A stretch of DNA of 64,000 nt from Bigelowiella natans CCMP2755 (lineage: Eukaryota > Cercozoa > Chlorarachniophyceae), in contig ADNK01000136.1 of the NCBI GenBank assembly GCA_000320545.1, positions 62,001 to 126,000 on the forward strand, in the 5' to 3' direction. The position numbers and the translations under genes are program-made. Positions 25,017 to 36,359 of this stretch are shown piece by piece. The stretch's first letter is position 1. Each line of letters begins with the position of its first letter. A model generated the notes under the pieces. That model saw only the letters and a program-made list of their open reading frames with translations. It made no database searches and had not been told where the DNA came from.

Positions 25017-26321
25017 AGAACGAGAAATAAAGAATATGAGGAAGAAACAGTGCCACAGCTTGCAGCTTGTACTGTCTTTGAAATTCAAATGAAATGTCAT
25101 GAAGACATTGTCAGCGAAGCGTAACAAACAGTAAGCGTTCTGCTTTGAAGGAAACTTAGAACCGATAGCGGCTGTGCTGCTGTTAACTACGATAGCAAAT
25201 ATTTTGAAATGTGTGTTATTTACATTACATGGTGGATATGGCAAGCTCTAGAGCTACTCGGCACTAACCCATCTAGCCATACTAGCATATATTGCAAGCG
25301 GTCTGCCACGCTTGTCACGGGTGAGAGAACCTGACTAGCTGAGTTATTGTGCGCCAGTCGCACTGCGCATGCCTATATACGGTGGTTCATACATGCTTGC
25401 TCGCACTCGCTGACGGTGCACATCGTGATATCAATTACTAGCTTAGCTTATTAGGGCATGATAATCATCATGCTAGCATGCCGGTACTTGCAACACGAGA
25501 CAAGTTGCAGCGCAGTCTACGTACATACAAGTACTAATGATTAGCGCCGTAGCTGCCGCTTATGATATTACATGCTAGCATGTCTATAATGCTCATTTAA
25601 AAAGACGGATGTAATAAAATCTTTAAATTTTTTCAATTGTCATCCTAATGATGTAGCTATGCAAAGCAGCGGCTACAGCGCTTGCTTAAGTTGTATCGAT
25701 TTGTTTCCATTGTCACATGTTGCATGCATGCACGAGAAAGCATTGCAATTTGCACGGTCATGCATGTCTTATATATGTACAGCTACTTCATAGCTAGATA
25801 GCTAGGACGACTAGTATAAAATATAGTCATTTGCTGACATCCGTCATATCTGTGTGTTTTGTTTATTTTGTATTAGCTGCATAGCTAGGCTAGTAGGACT
25901 AGCTAGCTAGCGTCATAGCAAACATTATGCATATAATAACACACGCTGCACGTACACAGCTAACATGTAGTGCTTGCGATGTGAATGCAGTATGCAGCTT
26001 GCGCGCTGCCTGTATCTGGCGCGCTGCGATGCTGGCTCTACAACCACGAGAGCGCAACTGCGACGATGGGCTGTATAATGTGATTTTCGAATTTGAAGCT
26101 ATGCTTTATCGCGCGGATAAATGCGGCATGCGTTATTCCATCAAGTTGGGAAATTGGATGTAGATGTGATCTTTATTAAAAATTCAGACTGTGATGAAAA
26201 CGGAACTTCTGCAGCACATATTAGTTGCATTTAGTGCCAACTAAGGCCAGCCTTAGCAGGTACCAACGATGTTGCATCGCTACTCCTACTTCTAGACTGC
26301 TAGTTGTTGCTTTTGAGCGAT
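25017..26321. other. Gene-poor CTAGC-rich island
   Basis: This lies between convergent genes. Dense GCTAGC, CATGC and CTAGCTAG words, two exact copies of the palindrome CATGCTAGCATG (about 25469 and 25571) and a GACGGATGT / ACATCCGTC pair (about 25604 and 25834) are seen. An open stretch at 25927-26163 has no recognisable motif. Confidence 0.5.
25602..25842. repeat. Possible short element with inverted GACGGATGT ends and a dispersed-repeat core
   Basis: It begins GACGGATGTAAT and continues AAATTTTTTCAATTGTCATC, then CTAATG and GTAGCTATGCAA. About 230 bp on, it ends in ACATCCGTC, the inverse of the start. The left part recurs at 33979 and 34256. No target-site duplication is obvious. Confidence 0.45.
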
Positions 26322-28876
26322 TTACTCAGATTTGAAGTATGCCCGTACTACACCCGTAAAAAACATCTCGAACTGCAAATCATCGGAGCCTTGATTCCTA
26401 ATGTTTGGTTCAATGGAGAAGAAGCATGAGTAAGGTAGACTAGGTGGTTGACACATATTATTCATGGAATTAGAGCTACTACCTAAACTCAATGATGGAT
26501 TCATCTTCTTTATCCTTGTCCTCGAAGACTGTGATTAGAACATTTACCTAGAATAGCAAAAACATTACTGAGTAATTCCTAGAAGACCTAACATGTCTGT
26601 TTGGCACCATAGATGACTCTCTCAGGCTATTTCATCAAATCAAAATTTTAACCATCTTGATTTTCAACTATTTCTGGTCTACCTTGGGGAATTTTTCTTT
26701 ATCACATTTAACTCGAATCTGGTCGATATTTTGTAAAAGTCTTAATCTCATGTTAACAATAGATGGAATTATGATGGTGTGGTACCGTGTAATTCTCAAT
26801 GTCTTTTGTAACATTGGCTTTCCACAAGTCTTCAAATATTGCGACAAGCCTGAAAATAAATTAATTGCCATCAATAGAGACGTTTGGGATATATGAAAAG
26901 AAACATATACAAAAGTCCTTGTTATGTTCGATACTTACTTTGCAAGAGTATCCTCTGGTTCATAGTCGTACTTGATGACTGTGTGGCATCTACTCGAGAG
27001 ATAATTATATCATAAATCATATACACTCAATACTAGGTTTCCAGTGATTCTATAGACGCGTAAGTGTACACTCCGAAGTAATTTTATGAAGATGCCTGCT
27101 AGCAAAATGTATCTTTAGGAAGTGCTCCTATGATGCTATGAAATCCCTTGTATTTTTTGTGTGAGTATTACTTTACTACAGCAGAATCCGGTAGGTAGTT
27201 GACTCTTTTTTTTTCATCCTTTGCAACAGCGAGAAGTACACAAATAGTAATGGGTAGTGAGTTCATTGTCTGTATTGGACTATAATCACCACTGCTCTGT
27301 ATTGCAACATTAACCTCAAATGCTGTACCCTATATCCATTACTCTCTACTACTGCAGTCTACCATGGAAATCTGATCGTAATTGCTTGGAAGCTCTGGAA
27401 ATTTCTGATAATTGGAAACAAAGAGATATGTGGTTGTAATTTAGTGAATTATCAGCACTTCTTAAGGATGGAAGGGAGGATGCTAGGCAGCCAGGTGATT
27501 AGAGAGAGGGAGGGGAGAGATTTCTGCGGAGTCAAGCTGACGGAACATTACATGTGCGCGTGTGTATGTGCATTCCACTTCGAGTTTTTATATATACTAT
27601 ATAATGTTAATCTTACCGCAAGAGAGAAAGGAACGGAGAATTCGTCTGAATCGTCATCTCCTGTTGATCTCGTTCTTTGTGCATATGTGATACTTTCCTT
27701 TTCCTTTTGACTTCCTTTGTCCTTTTTTTTCTCGATATCCTTCCACTTTTTCTCGAGCTCTTCTTCGAGCGTAGATGGAGTGAAACTGCTTCCCTCCTGA
27801 TAAAACGGATGCATCTTGATTTCTTCAATATCCCACCTACGAGTAGAATCGTTTTCAAGCATTCCATCCAGCAAATCCATTTCAGGGATCTTATGCACTT
27901 CGAACACAATGCTATCCTCTTGAATTCTTTCTGCTTCGGCAACTCTGTTAGCCTTTTTAACAACCATTTCGACGTCCCTAATGTCGTAGCAAACTTGCGG
28001 GTCCTTTTTATTTAGGCTGTATGTGATAACGATCGGATATTCTTCCGTTTTGAGGCCAGCAATTCTTTGAAACAAGAGTTCCTCACCTCTGCTTACGTGA
28101 CGGAGTGTATTACCTCTTCTTTGTAATATCCACCTCAACTGCTTATTCCAAAATCCACGTTTATTCCCATTTATGAGATTTCTTTTGGCATTTGGGACAT
28201 CTCCGAATTTCCAACCATAAAGCATAACAAACAGGACTACGCCAGAACTGTAAATGTCTATCTTTCGGCAATAGGACTCCCCTGTAGCTGCGTAATTATC
28301 GACTTCCGGGGCCATATATCCTGTCGTTCCTGCACGGCCTTTTGCTTCCTCTCCAATGACAGAAAACCCAAAATCCGCCATTTTTAAGTCCCAATTTTCC
28401 CCCAGTAAGATGTTATCAGGCTTTATATCCCGATGAATAACTTTTTTTTTTTTCATGTATTCGAGTGCTGAGCAGAGCTGGGCAAAGTAACCTTGTACAA
28501 GCTTCAGACTAAACGAGCGGTGTCTTAAGTAAGGATAGAGGGTTCCATTCGGACACAATTCAAGTGCCATTACAGCAACCGTAGATTTTTCTCCACGTCG
28601 ATGAGTATATTCCTCATCAGTAAGCTTCAGAAATTTTACCGCGTAATCACAATCTTTCATTTCTTCAAGCGCCTTGATTTCAATTCCAAGGTCATGTTTT
28701 ACCCATTGAACTTTTAGAGCCACTTTTTCGCCATTTTTCTTCTCTGCCTGGTAGGTAATTGCCGTAGCCCCTTGCCCTAACCTGGCTTTGAGAGTGTATT
28801 GTCCTAGACTCTTCCCATCGATACGAGGAGCGCTGAAATCTTCCGGCTCTACGTCCATTCTCATATTATTCTGCAT
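26322..28876 (-). CDS. Serine/threonine protein kinase with KA1-like C-terminal tail
   Basis: A single exon from 28876 to about 27613 carries a full kinase domain: Gly loop GQGATA (residues 34-39), VALK Lys55, HRDIKPDN (148-155), DFG (168-170) and GYMAPE (186-191). The HRD Asp and the DFG Asp are both present, so it should be active. It resembles CAMK-like kinases. About 90 extra residues lie between subdomains IX and XI (roughly 240-330). After the LEEELEKKWKDIEKKK stretch a donor GTAAGA follows. Downstream on the same strand, exons read IKYDYEPEDTLAK, LVAIFEDLWKANVTKDIENY, IRVKCDKEKFPK and VNVLITVFEDKDKEDES. The last exon contains IEFRNQGSDDLQFEMFF and RAYFKSE with a stop at 26322. This ending looks like a KA1 domain, the membrane-binding or autoinhibitory end of several kinases. 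The exons between 27610 and 27000 are not fully resolved. Confidence 0.78.
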
Positions 28877-29364
28877 GTTTTATCCGAGGAATGAGATGTA
28901 TGCTCTGATAGCAATGTTGAAGGAGGGTAGGAGAGGAGAACGAGATGTGTAAATGGATCGTCGTGTCCAGATAATGCGGGTCAGAAAGAATTACTGATGC
29001 TTAAATCGTATGCGGATTTATCACGACGACAAAACTTTTTGGTTGTCGCCTAATGAGACAGCAACAAACAAAGATGGAGTAAATGTACTCAATACCAGTC
29101 CATATCAGGCTAGCGACAAGTTACAAATGTCCACAATTCCCGAGAATTCCACATAAGAACAGAGACCAGAAGAAGTGATGATCATGCCTCTGTTCCTGCG
29201 ATAACAACGAAGTTTCCCGCCTTTTTTAATCCCCACCCCCCCCTTTGCTGAACGCTGTGCACATTTTTTTGAGAAAATATACCGCAATAGATGAAAGAGA
29301 AGTGTTGAAAATGTACTAACAGATTGCTGTTCCATATTCCGTGGATTTAGAGCAACCTCTGCTG
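28877..29364. promoter_or_regulatory. Shared divergent promoter region, kinase and thymidylate kinase
   Basis: The two start codons are 488 bp apart and face away from each other, so both promoters should lie here. No TATA-like box or other motif stands out. Confidence 0.45.
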
Positions 29365-30316
29365 ATGAGCGAGCAAAAACAATCATCGACCAAGGCTGGC
29401 AAAATGAACAAAGTAGCAAGACGAGGAGCTTTCATTTTATTTGAAGGGATCGATCGATGTGGCAAAACAACTCAATCAAAAATGCTGACAGAGACATTGC
29501 TGAAACAAGGGATCAAAGCGGAACACATGAGATTTCCAGGTATATGGCCTCCCAATTCATAAAAACTGCGTATACTCACCGATATCCATAACATCTTCTA
29601 TTCATTTGATAGACCGCACCACGGAAATTGGAAAAATGATCAATGCATACCTGACAAATTCGGTGGATACCGATGACAAAGCAATCCATCTCTTATTTGC
29701 AGCAAACCGCTGGGAGAAAATGTTCGTTTAGTTGAATCAATCTCCCAGTTCTGCTCACATTATAAATTCTACAATGTTGTTGATCTCTAGGAAAATTATG
29801 CGTGAAAAACTAGAATCTGGTGTCACTCTGGTCGTGGACAGGTGTTGACATTGAAATTCCAAGAAAAATCGATCACTAATTTTCCTCATGTAGGTATTCG
29901 TACTCTGGTGTCGCCTTCACGGCTAGCAAAGGCTATGATGTACAATGGTGTTATCAGCCGGAAGTTGGAATGATATCTCCCGATTTAGTAATTTGGCTGG
30001 ATATGCCCCTCGAGGACGTCAAAAGTAGAGGTGGATTTGGCGAAGAGCGATATGAGAAGCTGGAAATGCAAGAGAGAGTTCAAAAGTTGTTCTCCAAATT
30101 TGCGGAAATAGACGAAGATACTTGGACGGTAGAATTCATTCCAAAATGTTCTTTTAGTATTTTAATTCTCTACGATACTGTTGCCAGAGAGTGGACGCAA
30201 GAGGGTCTGTAGAAAGCATCCACGAAAAAATAATGAAGCTGGGGCTCAACATTGTCAAAAATGTCACGGACGCATCCATTTCACTCATGAAGGCGTTGCC
30301 AAAAGATTTTGCATGA
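29365..30316 (+). CDS. DTYMK: Thymidylate kinase (dTMP kinase)
   Basis: Five exons: 29365-29539, 29613-29721, 29791-29841, 29894-30128 and 30188-30316. They total 699 nt, or 232 residues, in frame at every junction. It phosphorylates dTMP to dTDP with ATP for DNA synthesis. The P-loop reads [14 protein letters not shown] then DR begins the substrate-binding part; [17 protein letters not shown] is the family's DRY signature; then [21 protein letters not shown] and the lid-like segment [13 protein letters not shown]; then [18 protein letters not shown]. The lid pattern and length match the eukaryotic type. The introns are only 52-73 nt. The first ATG after the upstream stop region is chosen; a second at 29404 would shorten it by 13 residues. 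Confidence 0.95.
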
Positions 30317-31675
30317 AACAAAAATTGAATACATCGCACAATGGGCGGGTAAAAGCACTAATCATGCCAGCATGTATCAAAGAGACATCATCACTACACA
30401 TGCAATGTTCATCAGTAAAAAATGCATGTTTTGCCATGGCCCAGCGAAATTTTAAATTTTCAGGTTTCGCTCCATGAGATGTATAGGGAGATGTGCGGGA
30501 TGCCGCAGTTGTGCACGCATATGTCAATCATGGCGGTATCTTTGCGTCGTGCTTGCTGTCATCCGCTAGTTCGCCATGCAGCGCACTAGAGCAGACTGAT
30601 GGCATTCGTCACATGCTAGCATGTCTAGATGTGCTGAGTCGATCAAAGGGCTGCACACATCGCACTGAAGTCACTGAAATGCGCACCCATGCAACGCCGT
30701 GTGCATGTAGCTGCTGTCGCTACGCACGTACAGTCACACAAGTGCACGCATGCACGTGCTCGCTAGCCCGTGAGTGTGAACATGTCTAGTCTAGACGATG
30801 TCGCGGCGTTGCGGCCTGGCGCGCTCAATCGTCGCAATTGGACATTGCCAAATTGGAAGCACACTGCTGGAGCCTGCTAGCCTGTCCAGCTGTTTGCGAA
30901 GTTCAAGTTTGATTTTTTTTTCGAACTTGAGCTTCAAAACCTCACTTTTCAACGCCTGCCAGCGGGCGCAAATTGCAAAATGCTTGCCACTTCTGAAACA
31001 GCTAGCGCAGTTGCACTTGCGCTGTGCCCTGGGTTTTGCAAGCTTGTGAGGGCTAGACGAGGGTGTGCGCGCACACTGGCTCATCATGTCATTGTGAAGT
31101 GCTTCAGCTCAAAAACACAAAAATTGCTCTCAATTGAGAGGTCATGCCACTTGTTGCAGGTTTGACGGAGTTGTGAGATGTGGGCATGCACGTGCCGTGT
31201 GCAGCATTGCAGGTGGCAGTCTAGCAGTGCTGGAGTGCTGGAGTGCGTCATGTGACTCTGGCTAGCTAGCTAGCTGCAGGACATGGATGACTCATCAAGC
31301 ATCTCTGGATCTGGAACACACTGCTAGCTGCTTGCTAGAACAGTCACACAGCATCATCGTCTGGTTGTGGCAGTTGTGGCTGGATCGTGCGCAAAGAATC
31401 TCCATTGAATTCTGAGAATTTCTCGATTCTATGTCTCTCTCGCTGTTGTTCGGAAAAAAGGCCACTGTGTGGTTACCGACTGGGCTATTTCCCCCAATTT
31501 CACGAGGACATGACGGAAGAATAACAAACAAGCAAAACAGCATTTAGCACGATGTTTTCAGTTAAATATTTTGCCTGCTGCTGTCCTTTGCATTTGTAGT
31601 AAATTATCCAAAAGAACACAACGAAGAAAAGATCAGATTCGACGAAGGAACACAGCGTGCCTTCACAATCGTCAA
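30317..31675. other. Intergenic CTAGC-rich island
   Basis: No gene is seen. One copy of CATGCTAGCATG lies at about 30613. A long imperfect hairpin (AAGTTCAAGTTTGA / TCGAACTTGAGCTT, about 30899-30934) spans a T-rich loop. A TAGCTAGCTAGC run lies near 31262-31274. Confidence 0.5.
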
Positions 31676-33712
31676 ATGCCAGCCACGAACAAAGACATCG
31701 AAGGGGTGAAACTCATGGTTTATTCAGTTAACTGCGATAGATCAATCTAAATTAATTGTGGTCGTACAGGAAGTGAGTACCTACTATAGTTCGGATAAGA
31801 CCGGTACAGAAAATAACTGACCTCTATCGAAAGTTTCTGATATTTAGATCGACACACAGGGAACGCTTATAAGACTTGCTGGGGAGATGGAAACATTCAT
31901 TTTGGATACTTTGCACACTTGGAACATGACTCCAAACCAAAGACAGGATTTGAAAAAGTACATCGTCACGAAATTTAAAATGCCATCTTTCTCAAATGAA
32001 CAATCAACGTCTAGGCCGCAGAAGCACTAACAGAACTCATGATTGAGACCGGTGAAATTTCTAAAGGAGCGAAGGTCTTACTTTCTTTGGCCGTATTTTT
32101 TTATGGGCCGGCATCTTTGATTATATTGCGCTTTTGCCCAACAGCTGACACCATAGTCCCTCATTGTATGTTAGGTCCTGGATCTTGGAAGCGGATATGG
32201 AAAACCTGGTTGCGATGTTGCTACGAAGTCTCAGGCAGAAGTGAATGCTTACATTTGAGTTGTAGTTTGTATTTCCTGATAGCTTGATAACATTTTGCAG
32301 GTATGGGGTGTTGATCTCTCAGGAAGGCAAGTGGATGCAGCGAATGCTCGAGTATCTTTGCACACCTATGTATCACGTACTTTGATTTAATGGCGAACAA
32401 AATGCTTTCAGGCAAAAAGTATGGGACTTGATAATCTTGCTCATTTTGTCAAGGGTAAGTGATGGCAATAGCTTGCAGTCGACTGAATCACTACAATATC
32501 TTCAATATGATCAACATCACACAAAAATACTTCCAATCATCTAGAAAATAAAGTGAACTATGATTGTCTGCGACGTTGAAATCTTGAATGCGTAGGAAGC
32601 TTCACTGACCTCCCAAAAGAGATTTCAGAGCAAGAAGGAACTTTCACCCATGTTTGGGCACAGGTTGTATCTTTGAAACATTGTCGTTGTTGTCGTCAAC
32701 ATGGCACGAGTGCTAATTGTACTAGTTGGTATAGAGTGATAATTCATGCTGGGTGTAAGTCACTCCTTGCTGCAATGTTAATTTACCTGATGTGAACAAA
32801 TTATCTAGGTTTCTTGGTGTCACGCTCACGGCGTCGTCGATGTAAATTTATACATATTTCTAAAGCATCGTGAATAAAGAGTCTATAAAAATAACACAGG
32901 AAATCTTGAAAGAAGCTTCCAAATCTTTGAAAAAGGGTGGAAAGTAATGAGCTGTATTGTGAGTTTTTCCTTTTACCACTGCACTCGTCTTATTAGTTTT
33001 CCGTCGCCCTCTTAAGCGGACGTAAAATCTTATAATTTCCTAGGCTCGTGGTTAACGACTTCTTGGGTACAGATGAGAAGGTAAAAATCGTTGTTATCTT
33101 GAAATGATGGTTAATCCATTCTCGATATAAGGTTTTGGACAAAACCAAAGAACATGTTTGGAAACGTTTGCATTTCGATGCACTTCTTGGGTATCGAGTT
33201 TGTAATTTTTCTGTGATCTTCTAAATGCTCACTAATTGAGATTATTTGAATATATGAAAGGCCAAATGCTTGGAAGAAGAAAGTGGAGGAAGCCGGCTTT
33301 GAAATCAAAGTAATGATCTGGAAGTCGCCATCTTTTCCCTCATATTTCAAACATATTTTTTCTCCTAATGATTTCATTTAAAAACTGGCTCATTTTTCAG
33401 CAATATGTGGATTTGACTAAGCACCTTCAACACGGGTATAATCTATTGAGAGAACTGTTACACAAAGTGTAATTTTGAGACAAAGTCGAGGATATGATAC
33501 ATCATGTCAGGTACGCACTCCTAGCGGAAGCAGCTGACAAGCATAAATTTAAGAGCGAAGATGGAGCTCTCCTTGCTGACAATTACAAGGTGAACAAGTT
33601 CTCAAACAACTTCAATTTGATCTTAAAAGCTAAATTGGATACACAGGTTTCTTCCGAGGTTTGCAGAGAGGGTCAAATCGGAATGAATCTTTGCATCGCA
33701 ATTAAAACATAG
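31676..33712 (+). CDS. SAM-dependent methyltransferase, sarcosine/dimethylglycine methyltransferase type
   Basis: About sixteen small exons. Those placed exactly: 31676-31705, 31770-31803, 31848-31957, 32015-32074, 32175-32240, 32301-32369, 32412-32454 and 32596-32663, with later ones to the stop at 33712. Reading order: EVSTYYSSDKT, CWGDGNIHFGYF, ALTELMIETGEISKGAK, then SAM-binding motif I VLDLGSGYGKPG. Next are VWGVDLSGRQVDAA (adenosyl-binding acidic position), GSFTDLPKE, THVWAQ, EILKEASKSLKKGGK, LVVNDFLG, NAWKKKVEEAGFEIK and YVDLTKHLQHGY, and the protein ends GMNLCIAIKT. The WGDGNIHFG entry and the later segments match the family that makes glycine betaine from sarcosine or dimethylglycine, as in Galdieria. 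The true substrate cannot be read from sequence. Exon 1 codes only ten residues and is the least certain. Confidence 0.85.
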
Positions 33713-33978
33713 CGGATTTTCGAATGAGCGCAAAGTAACAATACTTGTGGAGAGTAAACGCGTAAACGAGAGATACGACACAGGCAACCAATCGCTCGAC
33801 AACTTTAGAGCCTAATTCACGTTTCCATTGATGAACAATGATTCCCATCATGATATGTACATCGTAAAACGGGCACCAGAGATGCGAAAATAACCAGCTA
33901 TACATAAAATACGGGAGCAGATTCCTTGTGAGACGATAGACGCGCACGTACAATGGCTATATCACATGTACGAGACAG

Positions 33979-34035
33979 ATGATGGATATGTTAAATTTCT
34001 TCAATTGTCATCCTAAGCTAGCATAGTTGTGCAAA
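33979..34035 (+). repeat. Dispersed repeat, copy B
   Basis: ATGGATATGTTAAATTTCTT then CAATTGTCATCCTAA, then TAGTTGTGCAAAG. It aligns with the 25602 copy over about 57 bp. Confidence 0.6.
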
Positions 34036-34112
34036 GTATAGCATAGGTAAATAGTCTATACAGTTGATATACTCTTAGATAAGTGTCTTTAGTCAGCGGT
34101 GCGTTGATGGTG

Positions 34113-34143
<31 letters not shown>

Positions 34144-34255
34144 ACATAGCGCCTGCCTATGGCAGGCGTGCTACCGCTATGATGCGATATAATACATGGC
34201 TATGCCTAGATCCTAGCTAGATCTAGGAGGATAGACACGGTTGCTGCTATATATG

Positions 34256-34316
34256 AGACGGATGTAATGGAATGTTGAAATTTTTTCAATGGTCATCCTA
34301 ATGTAGCTGTGCAATG
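34256..34316 (+). repeat. Dispersed repeat, copy C
   Basis: GAGACGGATGTAATGGAATG, then TTGAAATTTTTTCAATGGTC, then ATCCTAATGTAGCTGTGCAA. It is near-identical in order and spacing to the copy at 25602. Confidence 0.65.
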
Positions 34317-35016
34317 CTGCTATATATATTTTATTGTACATCGTATCGGCGACCGATCGATGCACCAGCATGTACGTGTATGTTTGCGTGCGCTGAGAGT
34401 GCTTGTCATTCGCACAGACCATGATCAATCATGCATGTGCGTGGCACCTCGCAGTTTGCGCAATAATCACAGTTTAAGTATCATCACTTTGCAATGCGTG
34501 CCCTGATCGGGGCCTCATATATTGTTGTTAGACACACGCCTGGACGTATCGGACATAGCATGATTTAGATGATTTAAGCAAATAATCCAAAAGCATAATT
34601 GCTCAATTTGGTGTCCTTTTACAAGTGTTCGATCACTGCTACTGGGTGTTTTAGCCACGCTTCGCAGCTTTAAGAAGAAAATAGTAGGACAACGCATGGC
34701 TGGTACAATGCAACGATAGACACATTTGGTTACTAAATGCGTGATCATCGCAGGATTTCCCATGCAGAGTAGTTGAGTCAATCTTGAAATTTAATTGGAT
34801 ACAAGACAAATCTATACACCATGAAATCGAAAAGTAATATTGCGTAAGTGATCGTCACACTTCCCAGTTGAATCATTAACGCGTATGTGAAAGTCCACAT
34901 TAAAAGCATAGCCTGATAGTAAGAAATATGAATCTTTTAAACGTCAAAAATGAAACAAGCTCATTTAAAATATACCAATATCCTCAGATCATCTCTGCAT
35001 GCCCATCCAAGGGAAC

Positions 35017-35940
35017 ATGAGGCGAATGCTGTTAACACGAAAACAACGTTGGGAGGAATACCGCCATCCGATTCCCATCCAGATTCCTCAGCTGTGATAA
35101 ATTCAAACAATTATAAGTGTTAACCAGCCAATCAATGGTCGATAGAACAAACCTTCTTCTTGCGCTGCACGGACTATCACAGGAAAAACGAGGCAGAGCA
35201 TCAGCCATACAGCCTAACATACCAACGATACAGAGGTATCAATCAAGCTACCAAGTGAAGGGAAGCATAATAATTTGTAGAGCAGACCATTTGACTTCGG
35301 ATCAGCATGATGGGGTCCTCCTAAGTTGCAATTGCAACTTGGCAGGTGGCCAGACGAGCACTCTATTCACTCTAATGGAACAGATGGAAGAGGACCGGCG
35401 TTTCAATTCCCGGGTATTCGCTGTTAGTGGGAGTTCGAGATCTTCCGAGATGTCTGGATTGTATTCGAGATCTTCCGAGAGTCTCTCAAATTATTCCGAG
35501 CTCCAACGACAATGATGAAGCCTGCCTCGTGCTTTCTGGAGAACGATTTGTAAACTAACCCATAGCGCCCTGCAGTGACTCTCTCAATGTGGGGATTCGG
35601 GTCCAGGAAGAAGAGAATAGACACTCTCGGTGATTGTAGTATTATCTAAACATTGATGTCGTCATCAAGCGACATGTCGCTAATACAGATGATGTTCAAC
35701 AGAAAAATACATCGAGGAGCTGCAAAATTCTCTTGAGGAGGCTGAAGTTACCGTCGCTACGAAGGATGAGATTATCAAGAATATGTTGAATGTATTTTCT
35801 TTCGTCTCCCATTTCCCATTCGTACCCCTCTCACCATAAGAATAATGTTGATAGGAGAGAAAGTCGGAAGAGCAAGAGATAGAGCGACTAAATGAACAGA
35901 TCCTTGTGTGCTTGAATAAAATACAATCTGAGGTTGTATA
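35017..35940 (+). CDS. Small coiled-coil protein, unrecognised
   Basis: An ATG at 35017 opens MRRMLLTRKQRWEEYRHPIP. A donor at about 35093 and an acceptor before CAATCAATG join it to QSMVDRTNLLLALHGL, a middle exon of uncertain extent, then KYIEELQNSLEEAEVTVATK and DEIIKNMLN, then ERKSEEQEIERLNEQI with a stop near 35940. The last two exons are strongly heptad-like and should form a coiled coil. I recognise no family. The start and the 35346-35700 part are uncertain because two alternative exon choices both stay open. A donor just before the stop (GAG|GTTGTA) could instead join this gene to the next one. Confidence 0.45.
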
Positions 35941-36020
35941 AATCCTTATGTACTCGAAAAAAATACGATCGGAGATTGTGAATATGTACTCGAACCAAAA
36001 TTTAATCGGAGGATATATTG
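35901..36020 (+). repeat. Degenerate ~40-bp tandem repeat at the 3' end of the coiled-coil gene
   Basis: Three units begin TCCTTGTGTGCTTGAATAAA (35901), TCCTTATGTACTCGAAAAAA (35943) and ATATGTACTCGAACCAAAAT (about 35982). Each is followed by an AATCTGAGGTTGT-like stretch. The first unit is coding; the others are downstream. Confidence 0.65.
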
Positions 36021-36359
36021 TGAAAGAATCTCACCACGCGCTCTAATACTTCGGTTTTCCCTCTTGGAAGATATCAACCCATAGTCGAGCAATAATACAA
36101 GTCGTTCGTCGATGGTGTAACCACAAGATATAAAAATAATGATGATAAAAATAATAATAATGGTACCGGGTGTGGCTTTTCAAGTTGAAATCCAAATTAT
36201 CGTAAAATTTAGATTTTTTTTTCGAAGAAATTCTTAAAGTCGCGTATCAATTTTAAAAAAAGGAAAATGGTTACCAGAAGGCAACAGCAATAAAAATTAG
36301 CAGTGGTAATCTCACAAGTTACTTTTCCATAGATAAAAGATAATATTACAAAATAAATC

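Larger units (their letters stand above)
33713..35016. other. Intergenic region with two copies of a dispersed repeat
   Basis: Copies at about 33979-34035 and 34256-34316 share TTTTTTCAATGGTCATCCTA-like cores with the copy at 25602. A GT-rich run lies at about 34110-34143. No gene is supported, although upstream exons of the next gene could lie in the last 400 bp. Confidence 0.5.
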
